Assembly: GCF_008831235.1 (NCBI RefSeq)
Contig: NZ_WBKF01000001.1
Location: 124,001-188,000 of the forward strand
Reading direction: 5' to 3'
Length of the DNA stretch: 64,000 bases
Origin: Pseudoclavibacter sp. CFCC 11306
Lineage (GTDB): Bacteria; Actinomycetota; Actinomycetes; Actinomycetales; Microbacteriaceae
The notes below the pieces were generated by a model, which was not told the DNA's origin, did no database searches, and saw only the letters and a program-made list of their open reading frames with translations. Position numbers and translations under genes: made by a program. This document shows positions 45,213 to 55,299 of this stretch, in pieces. How positions within the stretch are numbered: position 1 is the first letter of the stretch; each line of letters starts with the position of its first letter.

Positions 45213-46618
45213 TCACGACAGACGTTGACTGGATCGCCGAGGCCGTCGGCGGCACGCTGACCGGTTCTGCTGAGGCCGGTCTGGTGACCGGTGCCGTGCG
45301 CACTGACTCCCGCGAGGTGTCGACAGGCGATCTCTTCGTGGCTCGTCGGGGCGAGAGCGGCGACGGGCACGACTATGTCGTCACGGCTCAGCGTCAAGGG
45401 GCGGCTGCCGCGATCGTGGAGCATCCCGTGCCCGACGCCACGCTGGCCCAGATCGTGGTCGCCGACGCCACGCGGGCGCTCGGACTGCTCGCAGAGGCGG
45501 TACTGCTTCAGGCTCGCTCCGACGGCCGTCTCGAGCATGTCATCGGCATCACCGGCTCGGCGGGAAAGACCACGACAAAGCGCATCCTCGCTCATCTGCT
45601 CTCGGAGGCGGGCGAGACGGTGTTTCCGCAGGGGTCGTTCAACAACGAGGTCGGCGCGCCGCTGACCATGCTGCAGACGACGCTGCAGACGCGTTTCGTG
45701 GTCGTCGAGATGGGTGCGAGCCACATCGGCGATCTGCGCTATCTCTCAGGCATCGCGCATCCAGACCTCGGCATCGAGCTGCAGGTCGGTCTGGCTCATG
45801 TGGGCGAATTCGGCTCGGTCGACAACATCCGCATCGCGAAGCAGGAGCTTGTCGAATCACTGCCCGAGACCGGTGTCGCGGTGCTCAATGCCGATGACGC
45901 GAACGTCTGTCGCATGGCCGAGCACACCAGTGCTCAGGTCGTCTGGTTCGGAGCGCGCAGCGATGCTGCTGTGCGCATCGGTGCCGTCGAGCCGGAGGGA
46001 GAGCGGCTTCGCGTCGAGCTCACGTTCGACGGTGAGACGGTCGACCCCAGCGTCGCACTGCTCGGCGAGCACAACGCCTGGAACATCGCTGCGGCGACGG
46101 CGGCGGCCTTGCACATGGGGCTCAGTCGTGAGCAGATCGTCACCGGTCTCGAAAGCCTGTCTTCAGGCGAACGCTGGCGCATGCAGGCGCTGCACCGCGC
46201 CGACGGCGTCACCGTGATCAACGACGGCTACAACGCCAGCCCCGGCTCGATGTCAGCCGCCCTGCGCACGCTCGCAGGCATCCGTCGCACCGGGCATCGA
46301 ACCATTGCCGTTCTCGGTGCCATGGGCGAGTTGGGAGAGGCCAGCGGCACCGAGCACGATAAGATCGGCCAGGACGTCGTTCGACTGAACATCGATCAGC
46401 TCGTCGTCGTCGGTAACGACGCCCGCCGCATCTTCCTCGCCGCCGAGCAGGAGGGATCCTGGGGCGGCGAAGCGGTCTACTGCGAGAACGCGGATGAAGC
46501 GCACGACTGGCTGGCGCCACGACTGCGAGAAGGAGATGTCGTCCTGGTGAAGTCGTCGAACGCTGCGGGGCTCAGATTCCTGGGCGACCGCCTGTATGAG
46601 GATGCCGCCAGAGCATGA
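45209..46618 (+). CDS. murF: UDP-MurNAc-tripeptide:D-Ala-D-Ala ligase MurF
   Basis: 469 residues with the ATP site GSAGKT (116-121), NNEVGAPLTML, EMGASHIGDL and NDGYNASPGSM. It adds D-Ala-D-Ala to complete the muropeptide. ATGA overlaps at both ends place it firmly in the operon. Confidence 0.96.
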   Translation: MITTDVDWIAEAVGGTLTGSAEAGLVTGAVRTDSREVSTGDLFVARRGESGDGHDYVVTAQRQGAAAAIVEHPVPDATLAQIVVADATRALGLLAEAVLLQARSDGRLEHVIGITGSAGKTTTKRILAHLLSEAGETVFPQGSFNNEVGAPLTMLQTTLQTRFVVVEMGASHIGDLRYLSGIAHPDLGIELQVGLAHVGEFGSVDNIRIAKQELVESLPETGVAVLNADDANVCRMAEHTSAQVVWFGARSDAAVRIGAVEPEGERLRVELTFDGETVDPSVALLGEHNAWNIAAATAAALHMGLSREQIVTGLESLSSGERWRMQALHRADGVTVINDGYNASPGSMSAALRTLAGIRRTGHRTIAVLGAMGELGEASGTEHDKIGQDVVRLNIDQLVVVGNDARRIFLAAEQEGSWGGEAVYCENADEAHDWLAPRLREGDVVLVKSSNAAGLRFLGDRLYEDAARA

Positions 46619-47709
46619 TCAGCGTACTCGTCGCATCCGCCGTGTCGCTGATCATCTCGATCTTCGGCATGCCGCTGTTCATCAGGCTGGCTCACCGCCT
46701 GGAATGGGGACAGTTCATCCGAGAGGACGGCCCGCGCACCCACCTCACCAAACGGGGCACGCCCACGATGGGCGGAATCGTCATCCTCATCGCAGTGCTC
46801 GCCGGGTACTTCGTCTCGGCACTGGTCACCGGCGCCGGAGTGACGGCCACCGGGATGCTGGTGCTCGGACTCACCGTCGGCATGGGGCTCGTCGGCTTCG
46901 CCGACGACTACATCAAGGTGAGCAATCACCGTTCGCTGGGGCTGACCCCAGCGGCCAAGCTGATCGCCCAATTGGTGATCACCGGCCTGTTCGCTTGGGG
47001 AGTGCTGCAGTTTCCCGATCAGAGCGGGCTGACCCCGGCCTCGACGTACGTGTCCGTGCTGCGTGACACCCCGATCAACCTGTTCGCCTGGGGAGTGATT
47101 CCGGGAGCCGTCATCTTCTTCGTCTGGGTCTACGGCATCGTGGCCGGCTTCTCGAACGCGGTGAATCTGACCGACGGCCTCGACGGGCTCGCCGCAGGCA
47201 TCGGCATCCTCGCCTTCGGGGCCTACGGGGCGCTGGCCTTCTGGCAGTTCAACCAGGACTGCGAACGTGCCTCGGGCGTCTCGTTCGGGCAGTGCTATGA
47301 GGTGCGCGATCCCCTCGACGTGCTGATCATCGTCACGTCGATCGTGGCGGCGCTGATCGGCTTTCTGTGGTGGAACACGTCGCCGGCGCAGATTTTCATG
47401 GGTGACACCGGGTCACTTGCGCTCGGCGGCGCCTTCGCCGCGGTGGCGATGGTCACCCGCACCGAGGTGCTCTCTGTGCTGATCGGCGGCATGTTCGTCG
47501 TCGCGCTGCTCTCGTCGCTCATCCAAATGGGCTTCTTCAAGATCAGCGGCGGCAAGCGGGTGTTCCTGATGGCACCGCTGCACCATCACTTCGAGCTCAA
47601 AGGCTGGGCGCAGGTGACCGTCGTCGTGCGCTTCTGGGTGCTCGCCGGCCTCTGCGCGGTCGCCGGGCTCGCGATCTTCTATGTGCAGTGGGTGAGTACG
47701 ACACGATGA
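46615..47709 (+). CDS. mraY: Phospho-MurNAc-pentapeptide translocase MraY
   Basis: 364 residues, about ten transmembrane helices. Conserved motifs: KRGTPTMGG, ADDYIKV (Asp pair), NLTDGLDGLA, and the C-terminal APLHHHFELKGW. It transfers phospho-MurNAc-pentapeptide to undecaprenyl phosphate, giving lipid I. It overlaps murF and murD by four bases each. Confidence 0.97.
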   Translation: MISVLVASAVSLIISIFGMPLFIRLAHRLEWGQFIREDGPRTHLTKRGTPTMGGIVILIAVLAGYFVSALVTGAGVTATGMLVLGLTVGMGLVGFADDYIKVSNHRSLGLTPAAKLIAQLVITGLFAWGVLQFPDQSGLTPASTYVSVLRDTPINLFAWGVIPGAVIFFVWVYGIVAGFSNAVNLTDGLDGLAAGIGILAFGAYGALAFWQFNQDCERASGVSFGQCYEVRDPLDVLIIVTSIVAALIGFLWWNTSPAQIFMGDTGSLALGGAFAAVAMVTRTEVLSVLIGGMFVVALLSSLIQMGFFKISGGKRVFLMAPLHHHFELKGWAQVTVVVRFWVLAGLCAVAGLAIFYVQWVSTTR

Positions 47710-49202
47710 CTGACAAAACCGACTTCTTCGACAGCACGCACGACGACCAGACCTTCGCAGGTCGGCGCGTCGCCGTGCTCGGCATGAGCGTCACCGGGTT
47801 CTCGGTGGCAGACACCTTGGTCGAACTCGGCGCGAACGTGCTCGCCATGGGGCGCAGCGCCTCTGCCGAGCACATCGACCTGCTCGGCGTGCTGGGGGCC
47901 CAATGGCGGCCAATCGCCCACGACGGCGATGAGGTGGCTGTGCTCCAGGAGTTCGCGCCCGAGGCGATCGTGGTCTCTCCCGGGTTCTCGCCGCATCATC
48001 CCGCGGTTCGGTGGGCGTGTGAGCAGCAGATTCCGCTGCTGACCGACATAGACCTGGCCTGGCACCTTCAGCGTCAGCGCGGTCATGACACGAAGTGGCT
48101 CTGCGTCACGGGCACCAATGGCAAGACGACGACCGTCGAGATGGCCACTGACATGCTCGTCGCGGGGGGCCTGCGCGCTGCCGCGTGCGGCAACATCGGT
48201 GTGCCGATCCTCGATCTCGTGCGCGAACCGGTGGCCTATGACGCGATCGTGGTCGAGCTCTCCAGCTTTCAGCTGCACTACATCAACCACATCAGTCCGT
48301 GGGCGAGCGTCTGCCTGAACATCGACTCCGACCACATCGACTGGCACGGCAGCATCGAGGCGTATGCGGCGGCCAAGGCCCGCATCTACGAGAACGTGCA
48401 GACGGCGTGCGTGTATCCGATCGGCGACGAGCAGGTCACTGACATCGTCGAGCAGGCGGATGTCGTGGCCGGTGCCCGAGCGATCGGGGTGGGCCCGGTG
48501 GCCCCTTCGATCGGCCAGATCGGCATCGTCGACGACGTGATCGCAGACCGCGCGTTCATCGCGAACCGTGAGACGCATGCGCAGGAGATCACCACGGTGT
48601 CTCGCCTGCAGGCGCATGGGCTCGGCCTGCGCCACCTCGTGCTCGACGCGCTGGCTGCAATCGCGCTGGTTCGTTCGGTGGGGGTCGACGCAGCCGCAAT
48701 CGGACGGGCGCTCGACGAGTTCCACACCGATGGGCACCGCATCACGCCGGTCGCCGAGATCGACGGTGTGGTCTGGATCGACGACTCGAAGGCGACGAAT
48801 CCGCATGCCGCACGTGTGGCGATCGAATCGTTCGACTCAGTCGTCTGGATCGTTGGCGGCATGCTCAAGGGCATCGACCTCGCGCCGCTCATCGAGCGAG
48901 AGCATGGTCGGCTGCGGGGCGCCGTCATCGTCGGCGCCGATCGATCGACGGTGCGTGACCTGTTCGCCCGCCTCGCACCTGAGGTCGAGACGCACGAGAT
49001 CGACGTCGTGGCCCAACCCGGTGACGTTGAAGCCGGCGCCGAACTGATGCGCCAGACTGTGGCTGCTGCGGCGCAGATGGCGCACCCTGACGACGTCGTG
49101 CTGCTGGCACCGGCATCAGCATCGTGGGATCAGTTCGTCAGCTACGCCCAGCGCGGCGATCTCTTCGCCGCAGCAGTGCAGGGGCTTCGGGAAAGCGCGT
49201 GA
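47706..49202 (+). CDS. murD: UDP-MurNAc-L-Ala:D-Glu ligase MurD
   Basis: 498 residues from ATG 47706, chosen over an upstream GTG because it forms an ATGA overlap with mraY. It has VAVLGMSVTG, the ATP site GTNGKT (136-141), ELSSFQLHYI, and NDSKATN-like DDSKATNPHAA. It adds D-glutamate to UDP-MurNAc-L-Ala. It shares one base with ftsW. Confidence 0.96.
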   Translation: MTDKTDFFDSTHDDQTFAGRRVAVLGMSVTGFSVADTLVELGANVLAMGRSASAEHIDLLGVLGAQWRPIAHDGDEVAVLQEFAPEAIVVSPGFSPHHPAVRWACEQQIPLLTDIDLAWHLQRQRGHDTKWLCVTGTNGKTTTVEMATDMLVAGGLRAAACGNIGVPILDLVREPVAYDAIVVELSSFQLHYINHISPWASVCLNIDSDHIDWHGSIEAYAAAKARIYENVQTACVYPIGDEQVTDIVEQADVVAGARAIGVGPVAPSIGQIGIVDDVIADRAFIANRETHAQEITTVSRLQAHGLGLRHLVLDALAAIALVRSVGVDAAAIGRALDEFHTDGHRITPVAEIDGVVWIDDSKATNPHAARVAIESFDSVVWIVGGMLKGIDLAPLIEREHGRLRGAVIVGADRSTVRDLFARLAPEVETHEIDVVAQPGDVEAGAELMRQTVAAAAQMAHPDDVVLLAPASASWDQFVSYAQRGDLFAAAVQGLRESA

Positions 49203-50353
49203 TGAGCGCGAACAACACGCGCATCCGGCTGCTCGGCGGCCAACGCCACATCACGAAGTCGTTCGGCCAGCTGCTGGGCGTGATCACGCTGCTGCTGCTG
49301 CTCGGTCTGACCATGGTGCTTTCTGCCTCGTCGATCGACTCGTACTCGGCTTCGAACTCTTTCTTCAGCCTGTTCATGAAGCAGGGCCTGATCGCCCTGC
49401 TCGCCTTTCCTGCGATGCTGCTCGTCTCACGCATACCGATGGAGGTGCTGAGACGGTGGTCGAAGGCGTTCCTCATCGCGACCATGCTGGTGCAGCTGCT
49501 CGTGGTGAGCACCTCGCTTGGATCGGCCGGCGGCGGCAACCGAAACTGGCTGAACGTCGGCGGATTCACCGTGCAGCCCAGCGAATTCATGAAGCTGGCG
49601 CTGGTGATCTGGCTCGGACGAGTGCTCAGCGAGCGACGCGACGATCTGACGAGTCTCAAAGCCTTCGTCAAACATGTGCTGGTCTGGGTCGTCGCAGCGA
49701 TCGCACTCGTCATGGCCGGTCGCGATCTCGGCACGGCCATGGTGATGCTGATCATCGTGTTCGGCTGCTTCTTCGTGGGTCGGGTGCCGCTGCGCTTCTT
49801 GGGGGCTCTGGCCGTGGCCGGCGGGATCATCGCCGGAATCTTCGCGATCGGCAGCGCCAACCGTCTGAGCCGCATCGCCAGTTGGGCCGGGTCGTCGGGC
49901 TGCACCGACTACAGCGGCACCTGCTGGCAGACCACGCACGGCACCTGGGCGTTGGCGGCGGGCGGAATCTTCGGGGTGGGCCTGGGCAACTCCAAGTCGA
50001 AGTGGGCGTGGCTGCCCGAGGCCGAGAACGACTTCATCTTCGCGATCATCGGCGAAGAGCTCGGACTGGTCGGGCTGATCGCACTGATCGGACTCTATGT
50101 GCTGCTCGCGGTTCTGATGGTGCGGCTGATCGTGCGTCTCGCCGATCGGCCGTTCGAGCAGATCGTGGTCGCCGGAGCCCTCACGTGGACTGTCGGTCAG
50201 GCCTTCATCAACATCGCGGTCGTGCTCGGTCTACTGCCCGTGCTCGGCGTGCCGCTGCCTTTGGTGTCCTATGGTGGATCATCGCTGGTGGCCAATCTGC
50301 TCATGCTCGGGGTGGTGCTCGGCATCGCCAATACCGAAAGGACTTCTTCGTGA
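49202..50353 (+). CDS. ftsW: Lipid II polymerase FtsW
   Basis: 383 residues from ATG 49202 (shares one base with the murD stop). A SEDS-family protein with about ten helices: NWLNVGGFTVQPSEFMKLAL, AGRDLGTAMV, AENDFIFAIIGEELGLVG, and the C-terminal PLPLVSYGGSSL. It polymerises glycan strands with FtsI at the septum. Confidence 0.96.
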   Translation: MSANNTRIRLLGGQRHITKSFGQLLGVITLLLLLGLTMVLSASSIDSYSASNSFFSLFMKQGLIALLAFPAMLLVSRIPMEVLRRWSKAFLIATMLVQLLVVSTSLGSAGGGNRNWLNVGGFTVQPSEFMKLALVIWLGRVLSERRDDLTSLKAFVKHVLVWVVAAIALVMAGRDLGTAMVMLIIVFGCFFVGRVPLRFLGALAVAGGIIAGIFAIGSANRLSRIASWAGSSGCTDYSGTCWQTTHGTWALAAGGIFGVGLGNSKSKWAWLPEAENDFIFAIIGEELGLVGLIALIGLYVLLAVLMVRLIVRLADRPFEQIVVAGALTWTVGQAFINIAVVLGLLPVLGVPLPLVSYGGSSLVANLLMLGVVLGIANTERTSS

Positions 50354-51447
50354 CGACCTATCTGCTTGCAGGCGGCGGCACCGCCGGACACGTCAACCCG
50401 CTGCTCGCGACAGCCGATGCCCTGCGTGAGAGCGATCCCAATGCTCGCATTCTGGTGCTCGGCACCGCCGAGGGGCTCGAAGCGGAACTTGTGCCGGCCC
50501 GCGGATACGAGCTGATCCCCATCGCCAAGCTGCCCTTTCCGCGTCGGCCGAACGCGCAGGCTCTGGCCTTTCCGAAGCGTCTCGGATCGCTGGTGCGGCA
50601 GGTGCGCTCGATCATCGTGAGTCGGGGCGTCGACGCCGTCGTCGGCTTCGGAGGCTATGCCTCGGCCCCGGCCTATCTCGCTGCCAGACGCGAAGGCGTC
50701 GCCTACCTCGTGCACGAGGCGAACGCCCGGCCCGGCCTGGCCAATCGCCTGGGGGCGAAGCGTGCGGCGCACGTCGCGGTCGCCTTTCCCGACACTCCGC
50801 TGGCCGGCGCAGAGGTGATCGGCATGCCGCTGCGGCCTGAGATCGCCGAGATCGCTCACGCACGTGCTGCGGGCAGCGATGCACAGCTTGTCGCCGCCGG
50901 TCGAACCAGCCTCGGCCTCGACGAACGTCCTGTGCTTCTGGTGACCGGCGGCTCGCTCGGAGCGAAGCACATCAACGAGGTGCTCGCCTCTGCGGCGCAG
51001 CAGATCGTCGATGCCGGCTGGCAGGTGCTGCACGTGGCCGGAGCGCGCAACGACGTGGCCGCTCCCGATGTCGACGGCTATCACTTCATGGAGTACTGCC
51101 ACCACATGCAGGACGCCCTCGCGGTCGCGTCGCTGGCGGTCTCCAGGTCGGGAGCCTCGACGGTCTGCGAGCTCACCGCCCTGGCGATTCCGGCGGTGTA
51201 CGTGCCGTATCCGCATGGCAACGGCGAGCAGGAGCTGAACGCACGCCCGGCGATCGCCGCCGGCGCCGCGATGCTGGCGCGCGACGAAGAACTCGACGCG
51301 ACGTGGGTGACGCAGGTGCTGCTGCCGCTGCTGGCCGATCGCGACCGGCTCGACGCCATGCACGATGCTGCGGTCGGCATCGGCATCGTGGACGCCGCGC
51401 AGCGACTCGCCGACATGGCACGAGAAGTGGCCGAGCAGAAGCACTGA
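50350..51447 (+). CDS. murG: UDP-GlcNAc transferase MurG
   Basis: 365 residues from GTG 50350, forming a GTGA overlap with ftsW. It has the N-terminal GGGTAGHVNPLLA, VHEANARPGLANRL, VTGGSLGAKHINEV, and the acceptor motif SRSGASTVCELTAL. It converts lipid I to lipid II at the inner membrane face. The frame is open much further upstream, but that extension lies wholly inside ftsW. Confidence 0.97.
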   Translation: MTTYLLAGGGTAGHVNPLLATADALRESDPNARILVLGTAEGLEAELVPARGYELIPIAKLPFPRRPNAQALAFPKRLGSLVRQVRSIIVSRGVDAVVGFGGYASAPAYLAARREGVAYLVHEANARPGLANRLGAKRAAHVAVAFPDTPLAGAEVIGMPLRPEIAEIAHARAAGSDAQLVAAGRTSLGLDERPVLLVTGGSLGAKHINEVLASAAQQIVDAGWQVLHVAGARNDVAAPDVDGYHFMEYCHHMQDALAVASLAVSRSGASTVCELTALAIPAVYVPYPHGNGEQELNARPAIAAGAAMLARDEELDATWVTQVLLPLLADRDRLDAMHDAAVGIGIVDAAQRLADMAREVAEQKH

Positions 51448-51457
51448 GGAGGACGAA

Positions 51458-52870
51458 ATGAACGACACGAACACATCCGTCGACTCGTCGAACACGCTGC
51501 CTGACGAGCTGGGGCGCATCCACTTCATCGGCATCGGCGGTGCCGGTATGAGCGGCATCGCGCACATGATGGCTGCGAAGGGGCTGCAGGTCACCGGCTC
51601 CGATCAGGCCGACAGCGCCAATGTGCAGGCCCTTCGCGAGCTGGGCGTCACCGTCGCCATCGGGCACTCCGCCGACCACGTGCACGACGTCGACACCGTC
51701 GTGATCTCGTCTGCGGTGCACGAGAGCAACCCCGAGCTGGCGGCGGCCAGAGCAGCAGGTCTGCGCGTCATCCACCGGTCACAGGCGTTGGAGTGGCTGA
51801 CTCACGGCCACCGCGTCATCGCGGTCGCCGGAGCACACGGCAAGAGCACGAGCACCGGCATGCTGATCACCGCCCTGCGCGAACTCGGCGCCGATCCGAG
51901 CTTCGTCAACGGCGCGATCATCAAAGAGCTCGGCACGAACGCGGGCTGGGGCAAATCAGACCTGTTCGTGCTCGAGGCCGATGAGTCGGACGGCTCGTTC
52001 CTGCGATACGAGACGGCCGGCGTGCTCGTGACCAACATCGACACCGAGCATCTCGACCACTACGGCACCGCTCAGGGCATCGAAGACGCCTTCGTGCGCT
52101 TCATCACCAGCGCCGCGGAGTTCTCCGTGGTCAACGGCAGCGACCGTCTCACCAAAGCGATTCTGCCGCGACTCGACGGTGCCGAACACCTGATCACATT
52201 CGGCGAGGCGGGCGACGGCAACGATCTCGAGCTGACCGAGGTGACGCCACAGGGGTGGGAGACCGACGTCGCCGTGACTGCGCAGCCCGAGGGAAGCATC
52301 CGCTTTCGCAGCGACCTGCTCGGCCACCACAACGCACTGAATGCGCTCGGTGTCGCCGCAGTGCTGCGTCAGCTCGGATATCCGCTGGCCGATGCACTGC
52401 GCGCGGCAGGTCATTACCAGGGAACCGCTCGTCGGTTCGACCGTCAGGCCGTGGTCGGCGGGGTGACCGTCGTCGACGACTACGCGCATCATCCCACCGA
52501 GGTCGCCGCGGTGCTCACCGCCGCCCACGAGCTGGCCGGTGACGGGCACGTGCTGGTGATCTTCGAACCACACCTCTACAGCCGCACGCGCGATCACGCC
52601 GACGAGTTCGCACAGGTCTTCGACCGCTGGGCCGACTTCGTCGACGTGCTGACGCTGCGCGGAGCTCGTGAAGACCCGATCCCGGGCATCGACTCGGCCT
52701 GGCTGGTGAGCAGGTTCCTGCGTCCCGATCTCGGACATTACAGCCCGACGTGGGACGACGCCGTCGAACAGATCGTGCGTCGTGCGCGGCCGGGCGATAT
52801 CGTGCTGACGCTCGGCGTGGGTCTCTACCCGATTCTGCCGCGACTGCTGGAGCGTCTGCGTGACCGATGA
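51458..52870 (+). CDS. murC: UDP-MurNAc:L-Ala ligase MurC
   Basis: 470 residues from ATG 51458, fixed by GAGGAGG at 51446-51452. It has HFIGIGGAGMSGIAHMM, the ATP site GAHGKST, EADESDGSF, and DDYAHHPTEVAAV. It starts the stem peptide by adding L-alanine. It overlaps ftsQ by 11 bases. Confidence 0.97.
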   Translation: MNDTNTSVDSSNTLPDELGRIHFIGIGGAGMSGIAHMMAAKGLQVTGSDQADSANVQALRELGVTVAIGHSADHVHDVDTVVISSAVHESNPELAAARAAGLRVIHRSQALEWLTHGHRVIAVAGAHGKSTSTGMLITALRELGADPSFVNGAIIKELGTNAGWGKSDLFVLEADESDGSFLRYETAGVLVTNIDTEHLDHYGTAQGIEDAFVRFITSAAEFSVVNGSDRLTKAILPRLDGAEHLITFGEAGDGNDLELTEVTPQGWETDVAVTAQPEGSIRFRSDLLGHHNALNALGVAAVLRQLGYPLADALRAAGHYQGTARRFDRQAVVGGVTVVDDYAHHPTEVAAVLTAAHELAGDGHVLVIFEPHLYSRTRDHADEFAQVFDRWADFVDVLTLRGAREDPIPGIDSAWLVSRFLRPDLGHYSPTWDDAVEQIVRRARPGDIVLTLGVGLYPILPRLLERLRDR

Positions 52871-53918
52871 CGATCGCATTCGGCGACCGCACCTGCGAAC
52901 CCAGGGCGATGACGAACCCGGTGAACGGGGACGCGCCGGGCGCGCAAGCGGTCGAAAGAGCAGAGGGCGAGGAGCGTCCCGGCCTCGCGAGGTTGGAACG
53001 CCGTCCCGCGACGCCGAGTCGACCGACTGGCGGTCGGGGCTGAGCACACGCTGGCAGGAGGCCAGAACGGCTCGCGCCGCCAGAGCCCAGCTGCGAGCGA
53101 CGGTTCGTCGACGGCGCGCACGTGAGCGCGAGGATCTGCGCGCTGCTGGTCGTCTCGATCGCTCCGGCGATCTCGCCGGCGGTCAGCAGCGGGCGGGGCA
53201 GGGGAGAGCAGGGACTGCGGCGACTCGGGCGAGCATCGGCTCGCTCTTCCACGACCTGCACCTCGGGCGGTTCCTCATCATCGGCCTGGCCGTGGTCATC
53301 GCCGTCACCATCGGCCTCGTGTTCTCGCCGTGGCTGTCGGTGCAGCATATCGAGGTGCGTGGAACGCAGCGTGCATCTGCAGCCGAGCTGAGCGACGCGC
53401 TGAGCGACCAAGTGGGGCGACCGATCATCGGACTCTCCGGGGCGCAGATCGAGCGCGAGCTGCAGCAGTTCAGTGCTGTCGAGTCGTACAGCATCCGTGC
53501 CGAGCTGCCGGGCACCCTGATCGTGACAGTGACCGAACGGGCCCCCATCGGCGTCTTCAAGAAGGGCGATTCCTACCTGCTGGTGGATGCGGCAGGTGTG
53601 GTGGTGCAGAGCGCAGATCAGCCTGAGGAGGGGTACCCCACACTGCAGGTCGCCTCGACGGATCCGCAGTCGCCGGCGTTCTCGTCGGTCGCAGCTGTGC
53701 TGCGCAGCCTGGACGGTGACCTGCTGGCTCAGGTGGCTTCTGCGCAGGCGAGCACGCAGGATGACGTGCAGCTCACACTGCGCAGCGGGACGACCGTCGT
53801 CTGGGGAGACGGCAGCGAGACGGAGCTCAAGGCGCGCGTGCTTCGTGCTCTGGTGGGGGATCGGCCGGATGCCAAGCACATCGATGTGTCCTCGCCGTCG
53901 CTCCCGGTGGCCTCATGA
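52860..53918 (+). CDS. ftsQ: Cell division protein FtsQ
   Basis: 352 residues from GTG 52860. A long, very basic cytoplasmic region (about 130 residues, Arg/Gly/Ala-rich) precedes one transmembrane helix (about 137-158), a POTRA domain starting VQHIEVRGTQRASAAEL, and the beta-domain. FtsQ links septal synthesis to the division ring. The long basic N-terminus is typical of Actinobacteria but at the upper end. Confidence 0.9.
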   Translation: MTDDDRIRRPHLRTQGDDEPGERGRAGRASGRKSRGRGASRPREVGTPSRDAESTDWRSGLSTRWQEARTARAARAQLRATVRRRRAREREDLRAAGRLDRSGDLAGGQQRAGQGRAGTAATRASIGSLFHDLHLGRFLIIGLAVVIAVTIGLVFSPWLSVQHIEVRGTQRASAAELSDALSDQVGRPIIGLSGAQIERELQQFSAVESYSIRAELPGTLIVTVTERAPIGVFKKGDSYLLVDAAGVVVQSADQPEEGYPTLQVASTDPQSPAFSSVAAVLRSLDGDLLAQVASAQASTQDDVQLTLRSGTTVVWGDGSETELKARVLRALVGDRPDAKHIDVSSPSLPVAS

Positions 53919-54000
53919 CGAGCGCGTCCGGCATGCTCGGATTTCGCATCCAAGTCGCGACACACCGCATGAGCCGTCGTGTTTCGGCGTTCAGACGTGG

Positions 54001-54084
54001 ATACTTTCTCAGAGATCAAACGTATACGCAGTATAACTTTAACGCTCTAGTTGAAGTTGAAGGTTGACGGAAGGCCGGTCCAAT
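54001..54084 (+). promoter_or_regulatory. AT-rich ftsZ leader with a TATAC-N3-GTATA palindrome
   Basis: The spacer between ftsQ and ftsZ is AT-rich and holds the perfect palindrome TATACGCAGTATA at 54023-54035, a possible operator. A -10-like TATAAC overlaps it at 54032-54037. FtsR, encoded at 25201, is known to activate ftsZ in corynebacteria, so this may be its target; this is inference. Confidence 0.45.
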
Positions 54085-55299
54085 ATGTCGAACCAGAACT
54101 ACCTCGCCGTGATCAAAGTGGTCGGCATCGGCGGCGGCGGCGTCAATGCAGTGAACCGCATGATCGAGCGCGGGCTCAAAGGCGTCGAGTTCATCGCCAT
54201 CAACACGGATGCGCAGGCACTGCTGCTGAGCGACGCGGACGTCAAGCTCGACGTCGGTCGCGAGTCGACCCGCGGGCTCGGCGCTGGCGCCGACCCTGAG
54301 GTCGGGCGACGCGCGGCCGAAGAGCACGCCGATGAGATCGAAGAGACGCTGCGTGGCGCCGACATGGTCTTCGTGACGGCAGGTGAGGGCGGTGGCACGG
54401 GCACCGGAGGCGCTCCCGTCGTCGCCAAGATCGCGAAGTCGATCGGGGCTCTGACGATCGGCGTGGTCACCAAGCCGTTCTCGTTCGAGGGCAAGCGGCG
54501 TATGTCTCAGGCAGAGTCGGGTGTTCAGGCCCTGCGTGCCGAGGTCGACACGCTGATCACCGTGCCGAACGACCGGCTGCTGGAGATCAGCGATCGCGGC
54601 ATTACCATGCTCGAGGCGTTCTCGATCGCCGATCAGGTGCTGCTCGCCGGTGTTCAGGGCATCAGCGACCTGATCACGACACCGGGACTGATCAACCTCG
54701 ACTTCGCCGACGTGCAGTCAGTGATGCAGGGAGCCGGCACGGCTCTGATGGGCATCGGCTCCGCACGGGGCGCCGACCGGGCGATCAAAGCGGCGGAGCT
54801 CGCCATCTCGTCGCCGCTGCTGGAGTCGACGATCGACGGCGCGCACGGTGTGCTCATCTCGGTGCAGGGCGGGTCTGATCTCGGCATCTTCGAGATCAAC
54901 GACGCCGTGCAGCTGGTGCAGGAGGTCGTGCACGCAGAGGCGAACATCATCTTCGGCACCGTGCTTGACGACGCGCTGGGCGACGAGGTGCGCGTCACCG
55001 TGATCGCAGCCGGCTTCGACGAAGAGGACGAACTGCGCAATCTGCGTCGGGGACGCGACGAGCGCGGTCATGCGGCACCCGCGGCAGCCGAGAGGCCGAC
55101 GGCCGCCCAGACAGCCGACGAATCGGACGAGGCAGTCGCGTCGAATGCCGCAGACGCCGACGCGACCACAGCCGGCAGCGATGCCAGCGGCGCTGAGCAG
55201 TCGGTCGACACCAGTGTCGCCGATCCCTATGCGGCGCGTTCGTATCCGTTCGAGCGACTCGACGATCAGGAGCTCGACGTTCCTGACTTCTTGAAGTGA
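54085..55299 (+). CDS. ftsZ: Cell division protein FtsZ
   Basis: 404 residues from ATG 54085 (GGAAGG upstream). The tubulin-type GTP motif [10 protein letters not shown] is at 100-109, with [14 protein letters not shown] and [10 protein letters not shown], an Ala/Asp-rich linker (about 325-380) and the conserved C-terminal peptide [12 protein letters not shown]. It polymerises into the division ring. It overlaps the next gene by four bases (GTGA). Confidence 0.97.
   Translation: MSNQNYLAVIKVVGIGGGGVNAVNRMIERGLKGVEFIAINTDAQALLLSDADVKLDVGRESTRGLGAGADPEVGRRAAEEHADEIEETLRGADMVFVTAGEGGGTGTGGAPVVAKIAKSIGALTIGVVTKPFSFEGKRRMSQAESGVQALRAEVDTLITVPNDRLLEISDRGITMLEAFSIADQVLLAGVQGISDLITTPGLINLDFADVQSVMQGAGTALMGIGSARGADRAIKAAELAISSPLLESTIDGAHGVLISVQGGSDLGIFEINDAVQLVQEVVHAEANIIFGTVLDDALGDEVRVTVIAAGFDEEDELRNLRRGRDERGHAAPAAAERPTAAQTADESDEAVASNAADADATTAGSDASGAEQSVDTSVADPYAARSYPFERLDDQELDVPDFLK

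Noticed and set aside
49456-50349. Upstream extension of the MurG frame
   Set aside because: The extension lies inside ftsW, reads as Arg/Gly/Asp-rich shadow sequence, and MurG conservation begins at GTG 50350.
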